Below are positions 59,226-64,000 of a stretch of 64,000 bases of DNA, one piece after another. Positions within the stretch are counted from its first letter, which is position 1; every line of letters begins with the position of its first letter. The position numbers and the translations under genes are program-made. Under the pieces are notes generated by a model. It had not been told where the DNA came from. It did no database searches and was given only the letters and a program-made list of their open reading frames with translations. The stretch is from Acanthosepion lycidas (taxonomy: Eukaryota; Mollusca; Cephalopoda; Sepiida; Sepiidae): positions 153,835,598 through 153,899,597 of the forward strand of contig OZ010571.1 in the NCBI GenBank assembly GCA_963932145.1, written 5' to 3'.

Positions 59226-60058
59226 TACCCTTTTTCTAATACATCTCGTTATATTGTTTTATCTATTCAATCCGTCTGTTATCTAAAACAATCCATCTAT
59301 ATAGTACGTCATACCAAATCATCTGCTAAAGAATTACTTTATATTTTTATTATAGTTAAACGTATCTTCTACGAAATAATATAGCACATTTGAAAATTTC
59401 GACAGTAAAATCTTTAAAATGGCCAGTTCTACCAAATTTGAATTTACGCAATAAAATATTGTTCAATTATTAAATTATTAAATGTTGTTCCTTGAAAAGA
59501 TAGAAGTATATTTACTTTTGTCGGGTCCCTGTATAAATATCAATCAAAATGGAGTCGACGTTTTCCGTTTTATTAAATTTAAACATAGTTATCTTGGATG
59601 TCATCCGTTGGATGTCTGCAGTTGAATCAAACGCAGGCCATGCTTCACAAGTGCTGTCAGCACGAACGCCCTTCTCCAAAAGAAAAATACATTGATGTAT
59701 GCATGCGTGTTTCTCACTGCGCTGATGTGTATACAGTTGCTATGGTTGCTGGGATGTATGTGTAAAGACTTGCATTACATTTGCTTTTCTTTATCAATTT
59801 GCTTTCTTTTTTTCTTACTAAGAATTGGGATATAGTCTTTTGTCATTAATATAAACAAAGACCAATTTGCCGATAACGTTCAAAATGAGCTTCAGAGATA
59901 ACAGCCATTTTTTGTTGGTTCAATGACTATTATTTTAGCATTGACAAGGAAACAAAGAGTGAAATAAATGAAAAGGATATGAATATCGATCCTGTCACAG
60001 TTTAAAGATAAAAATATTATAAATGTTCAGAACAGAACAAAATAGAAATACACCAGTT

Positions 60059-60060
<2 letters not shown>
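59226..60060. other. Unassigned spacer
   Basis: No gene. Around 59880-59930 a tggctgttatctctgaagct-type stretch on the minus strand could be a transposon end, but no partner end was found. Confidence 0.4.
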
Positions 60061-60097
<37 letters not shown>

Positions 60098-60120
60098 TAG
60101 ATAGATAGATAGATATATAT
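60061..60120. repeat. (TA)n-(GATA)n microsatellite
   Basis: Alternating TA and ATAG units next to the first hammerhead motif. Confidence 0.9.
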
Positions 60121-60123
60121 ATT

Positions 60124-60168
60124 GGTTTGTGAGCCTGGGTGTCACGCTTTTGCGATCATCAGACAACC
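60124..60168 (-). ncRNA. Hammerhead-like ribozyme motif 1, core mutated
   Basis: Minus strand, in order: ggttgt (stem I, 5' side), CTGATGA, stem II cgc-aaaa-gcg flanked by U-U, GACAC, loop ccagg, CTC, and acaaacc (stem I, 3' side). Stem I pairs ggttgt with acaa(a)cc almost fully. Two core positions differ from the consensus (GAAA reads GACA, and the GUC triplet reads CUC), so it is probably inactive. Type I layout with a two-base-pair stem III. Confidence 0.72.
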
Positions 60169-60204
60169 TGGTTTATTTTAAAAAATAAATAAATAAAATA
60201 AAGC

Positions 60205-60250
60205 AGTTTATCTGATGATCGCAAAAGCATGAAACCCAGGGTCACAAGCT
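60205..60250 (+). ncRNA. Hammerhead ribozyme motif 2, core intact
   Basis: Plus strand: cagtttat (stem I), CTGATGA (60212-60218), stem II region tcgcaaaagcat, GAAAC (60231-60235), loop ccagg, GTC (60241-60243), acaagct (stem I). All catalytic-core blocks match the hammerhead consensus; stem II is weakened by one C-A mismatch and stem I has one A-C mismatch. It faces motif 1 across an AT-rich spacer, so the two form a larger hairpin. The predicted cut follows C60243. Confidence 0.8.
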
Positions 60251-60292
60251 AATATCCATACAATTGAATATGTTATCTCTATCACTCATATT

Positions 60293-60313
60293 GAGCACTT
60301 TCCACTAAGTACT

Positions 60314-60376
<63 letters not shown>

Positions 60377-60392
60377 GTACTTAGTGGAAAGT

Positions 60393-60396
<4 letters not shown>
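60293..60396. repeat. Hairpin with (TA)n loop
   Basis: Arms gagcactttccactaagtac and gtacttagtggaaagtgctc, each about 30 bp with their extensions, flank a (TA)n array at 60319-60371. A second (TA)n array follows after (CT)n, at 60423-60471. Confidence 0.9.
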
Positions 60397-60472
<76 letters not shown>

Positions 60473-60474
<2 letters not shown>

Positions 60475-60520
60475 TGGCCTGACGATTGCGTCTAGCATGA
60501 AACAGCCTGTCGCCTGTCGT
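60473..60520 (+). ncRNA. Hammerhead ribozyme motif 3, core intact
   Basis: Plus strand: ggtggc (stem I 5'; ggc pairs with gcc), CTGACGA (60479-60485), stem II ugc-gucua-gca flanked by U-U, GAAAC (60499-60503), loop agcct, GTC (60509-60511), gcctgtc (stem I 3'). Core blocks all match. The same two-pair stem III as motifs 1 and 2. It is followed about 70 bp later by gatattgagcacttt, which also follows motif 2, so motifs 2 and 3 belong to two direct copies of one repeat unit. Confidence 0.82.
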
Positions 60521-60616
60521 GTTGGCTTCAATGTTCACCTTTATATTTACACAAGCTCTGTCTCTGATATTGAGCACTTTATCCTATAACTATGGCACAC
60601 CTTAAGAGTATATTTC

Positions 60617-60618
<2 letters not shown>

Positions 60619-60662
<44 letters not shown>
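60619..60662. repeat. (TA)n microsatellite at LINE-A 3' end
   Basis: (TA)n directly adjoins the 3' end of the LINE-A copy on the minus strand. Confidence 0.9.
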
Positions 60663-60665
<3 letters not shown>

Positions 60666-61745
60666 GATTTCACCCCATGCAAGACAGTAAAGCTACTAAG
60701 TCACGAGGGTTTTTTGGTGTGGATGAATTAGAAACAGAAACATTATTTATAAGCGGGAACAAAATGAGTAATCAGGAAACAGTAGATAGCGATTGACATT
60801 GCAATTAATTTTTTTAACTTAAGGATGTCGGAAAGCATGGAGTTCCACAAGTGAGAAGTTTGAGAAAAGAAATTGTTAGCATAGAATTTATGGCTACATC
60901 TAGCCAGCTCCATTGTAGACTGAGAAGATCTTGACGCTAATCTCGTACTGCGCTTAAATTGAAAAAAGTCTGGGTAACTTAGTGAATAGCTCACCCGAAC
61001 AATTACCAAGAAAGTATTTATAGAAAAGACACAGGCAGTCAACCTTATGGCGGTGAAAAAGTGACTGAAGCCGAGTTAGCAGATCAGGACCGATAATATT
61101 TGGATTTTAGCAAGTACCTCAAAGTAAACAGCAGGAGCACCGGAGCATATGTTGGCAGCAATATTCTTACTATGGACAAATGGTAGACTTATAGATATGT
61201 CAGATAAATTCTGGAGAGAAAAATTGTCTGGGACGACACAGTGAACCAACTTTCTTAGCAGCTGACCTAGCAATGGATTCAATATAGTCTTTCCACCATG
61301 TTAGCTGAGAACGTTAGCCCAAGAAAGCGTAATGTGTTACTTTTTTGGAGGTTAGCATCAACCATGTTGATGGAAGGCAGTATGGGGTCTCTCTCATAAT
61401 TAATAGAGAGAATTTTAGTTTTGGAGTCGTTAAAATTAACAAGTCATTTTGCCCTAGTTAACAACAATTGAAGGTCGTTTTTGACCTTATCGAATTGATC
61501 AAACTTACTATCGAGACAGGAGTAAATTGTGTCATCAGTATAGATAACAAGTTGAGGGCTGATGCCATCGGGAAAGTCATTAATGAAAATCGAAAATAAA
61601 GTAGGACCAATGATGGAGCCGTGAAAGACACACGCATTTATCATTAGAGTTAGGAAAAGATCTAGACGAGTGGCCGTTCAGGATAACTTTTATTTTACGA
61701 TTTCATAGGAAAGACTGGATCAATTAAAAAATTTCAGCTTGTGGA
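60662..61745 (-). pseudogene. LINE-A copy, 1.1 kb
   Basis: Minus strand, from about 61745 to the tail at 60662 (the LINE-A 3' tail is present but altered: tgacttagtagctttactgt then cttgcatggggtgaaat). Motifs in order: a GSIIGPTLFSIFINDFPDGI stretch, the catalytic box YTDDT (about 61535-61549), YSCLDSKFDQFDKVKNDLQL, IDISI-like C-terminal block near 61190, and STRLASRS with LWNSM near 60830-60960. Stops and frameshifts are present. 5'-truncated. Confidence 0.9.
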
Positions 61746-61794
61746 GAAGACCACACACGCGCACACACATACACCTACACATATATATAGAAAG

Positions 61795-62170
61795 AGGCAC
61801 GATGGGGTAATGGATAGCGGCTTGGATTGAGGAATCGGGGAGACGAGTTCGAATTACAGTCGAATCCATTACATTCACTTACGTGCTAATACCCTTGGGA
61901 AAGGTGTGATTCCTCTTCTCCCTCCAGCTATGGGTAAATAGCAGGACAGATTGGGTTCTATAGCCTTGGATGGCAACTGGTTAAGGAGAAGGACAACTCT
62001 GAATTCAAAACCTGCGGAGGGTCGTTTAAGGGCCTTGTGGCACGTAGTGCACCAGGTCTCTGTGTTCGGCCCTTCAAAAAGTGTGGATGGCCCTCCACGA
62101 AACCTTCACCACTATAATCAAATCTCATGTGCCGTTGTCGGGCCGTCGGTTTCCTAGGAACTGATCTGCT
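61795..62170 (+). repeat. SINE-X, copy 2
   Basis: A tRNA-like 5' part (gaggcacgatggggtaatgg as A-box region; gacgagttcgaattacagtc as B-box region), then taatacccttgggaaaggtg, ccagctatgggtaaatagcag and gatggcaactggttaaggag, matching copy 1 on the minus strand at 39640. The 3' half after about 62000 is present only in this copy. A (TA)n array follows at 62206-62225. Confidence 0.82.
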
Positions 62171-62333
62171 TGACACTCATACGTCGAATTCGACGGAAGA
62201 GTCGAGTATATATATATATATATATGCAATTTTCATTAAAGACGACTGATAAGGTACTGCAGTTATGCGTTTTAGTTAATCTTTTTCTTTTCTGGACATA
62301 AAGTATGTAAAAATTATCCGAATGTTCTGTATG

Positions 62334-62728
62334 TGCTTTCGGCTATTCTTTTACCCATTATCAAAGATGCTTTTATTTTTATTTTAACTGAATGTGTAGA
62401 TTCTTTATGTATGTATCTAGATTTATGGGAAAGTTCTCATTTTTTTTCTAAACGCGGTCATGACGTTGTGACCGTGTTCATAATTGGTTTTTCCTTTTGT
62501 TATTAACAATGCTTTCATTATATTTTTAATATTTTTTAAAAATAATGGAAGCTTTGATAATAAAAAGTCGACACTCAATAACATCAACTATGAAAACGGT
62601 CACAACATGATAACCGTGTTTGGAAAATAAATAAAAAACATTCACATAACCCTAGATACATTCCTAAAAAATCTACACATTCAGTTAAAAATGAAAAAAA
62701 ATCATACTTGACAATAGCTAAAAGCATA
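62334..62728. repeat. Imperfect foldback palindrome, arms of about 195 bp
   Basis: The left arm (cggctattcttttaccc, taactgaatgtgtagatt, atgtatctagatttatggg, cgcggtcatgacgttgtgac) is matched in reverse complement by the right arm (gtcacaacatgataaccgtg, ccctagatacattcct, aatctacacattcagtta, aatagctaaaagcat). Identity is about 80-85%, lower than for the hairpin at 5311. No target duplication found. Confidence 0.85.
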
Positions 62729-64000
62729 GAAAATTAAATAAAAAGCTTAACCTCAATACTTTGTCACTCGTCAGTAATGAAACTTGCATAAAAGAGGAAT
62801 TGCTGCCCAAATACATACACTCACACATATGTGTGTGTGCGCGCGTGATTATAGGCGTGAAAAGTGTGACTGGCATATTGTCGGACCGAGATCAATTTAA
62901 ATGTTTAATTTCTTATTGTATTTTCCCATTTTTCGATTCTAATGTACATCCAAACAAAAATTGTGGATAAACTGTCCAGAGCTTTTTTTTTAATTTTTGT
63001 ATTTTGTTGTTTTAAGTACTTGTGACTGTCTCGGTTATTATGAAGAACTTGCTATTGTCAGTGTGATAGACAAGATTTTGTTGGCTACATCCTGGCATTT
63101 TTAGAACGCTGGGATTTGAATTAATCCAAATTGATGTCACGTGTAAAAATGGAGCTAGACCACAACAGAATAACGGTCAAATAAATATAAATACTTATTG
63201 ATATTTTATAAACACTTCAAAATATCATCTCTTATGGTGAAAGATATTTTATGTAGGTTTGTTTTGTTTCCTACAATAACAACACCCAATATGAAAATTG
63301 GAAAAAATTCAATAAATAATGAAACAGAAGTAACTTATTCTTTGAATTTGTGGACGTTGTTTTGAATTCTTCTTAAGGTTTGTATGAAATAATAATCCAA
63401 TCACTGAAGATTCAATTCATTTATGAATACACGTACACTTATAATTATTGTGTATATACTCAACATTTAACTTTTTAACGATTGTAGAGTTCTTTTGATT
63501 TTCCTTGATTTGCTTACACTCTTTGTATGTTAGTATTGTATAAAAGACTGTATTTTTGGAAGGGCAGTTCCTCTGCTTCATAGTATCAGCTTTGTTCTCT
63601 GGCATCCGTCTTCGATGGTCGCCAGAGGGAAACCGTGACAGTTCCTCAAAATGACTTGAATCTCGAACTTCCGTGGCCTCTCTCGGACGAGTGGTGATTG
63701 GTTCATCTTAGCCAATCTTTGTTCCCTGTCCATCTGTGCTGACGGCTGACGGTGAAGTCATAAAATGACAATGTCTTTAGAATTTTATTATTAAGAATTT
63801 GTTTTCTTCCTTTTCCACTTCATCCTTCACATATATATTTTTTATTTCTTTATTTTATTATGCTTTCTTTACTTACTAATTTTCCTTATCTTGAAATTTT
63901 ACTTTTAACTTATTTTACTTTACTCCTCCTCCTCCTTCTCCTCCTCTACTACTACTACTACTACTATTACTATTACTAATATAATTATTATTTCCTTCAC
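62729..64000. other. Unassigned end of the window
   Basis: AT-rich with (CA)/(GC) alternation near 62827-62847 and (CTA)/(TTA) trinucleotides near 63945-63990. No gene supported. Confidence 0.5.

Noticed and set aside
59880..59940. Second mariner transposon end
   Set aside because: Only a weak resemblance on one side and no partner end or TA pair.

Overview
The window reads as gene-poor, transposon-dominated invertebrate DNA. It is AT-rich, with long (TA)n, (CA)n, (GATA)n and pyrimidine arrays, 5'-truncated LINEs, tRNA-type SINEs, Ty3/gypsy remains, Tc1/mariner elements, a Penelope-like reverse transcriptase and hammerhead-like motifs. That mix fits a lophotrochozoan, and a mollusc (perhaps a cephalopod) is my best guess, but nothing here fixes the taxon. 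I found no intact host gene, tRNA, rRNA or CRISPR array. The only host-like coding signal is one exon-like block with splice-site-like flanks at 45485-45720 (- strand). The window may lie in intergenic DNA or in very long introns.

Layout. 1-1182 is an unbroken homopyrimidine array. 1193-1272 and 8759-8824 are mariner MITEs. 5311-5923 is a 0.6-kb hairpin. 5985-6437 is a LINE fragment (LINE-A), followed by a candidate long terminal repeat on the minus strand holding a 29-bp minisatellite (6498-8000). 8900-11645 holds two more LINE-A copies. 12.0-20.5 kb is a mosaic of short repeats, including two copies of a head-to-head tRNA-SINE/inverted-repeat family, an LTR and a SINE that shares its 3' tail with LINE-A. 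20.5-24.0 kb is AT-rich and featureless. 25.3-31.3 kb is a decayed minus-strand Ty3/gypsy element (LTR, gag, protease, RT, RNase H, integrase) that was later hit by a LINE-B copy, an inverted-repeat SINE (13-bp target duplication) and an opposite-facing solo LTR. 31.9-36.8 kb holds duplicated non-coding repeats, an LTR and a LINE-A end. 39.6-45.4 kb has more SINE, inverted-repeat and LINE-A copies. 47.0-47.8 kb is a Penelope-like RT relic. 48.5-53.4 kb holds a LINE-C copy and a LINE-A copy; the LINE-A copy is interrupted by a tRNA-SINE (13-bp target duplication) and then by a 1555-bp Tc1/mariner DD37E element. 54.8-62.7 kb is microsatellite-rich and includes a mariner helix-turn-helix relic, LINE-B pieces, a cluster of three hammerhead-ribozyme-like motifs at 60.1-60.5 kb, a LINE-A copy, a SINE and a 0.4-kb hairpin.

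How the parts fit together. The elements form partner sets. LINE-A and the SINE-S repeat share a 3' tail. A different 3' tail is shared by the head-to-head tRNA-SINE family, repeat V and a third body at 20.5 kb. That second group carries a hammerhead-like core in its arms, and the window also contains a Penelope-like RT and better hammerheads. My main hypothesis is that the tRNA-headed inverted-repeat family is a non-autonomous retroelement possibly mobilised by Penelope-type machinery. The TSDs, arm structure and shared tail are visible in the sequence; the mobilising partner is inference.
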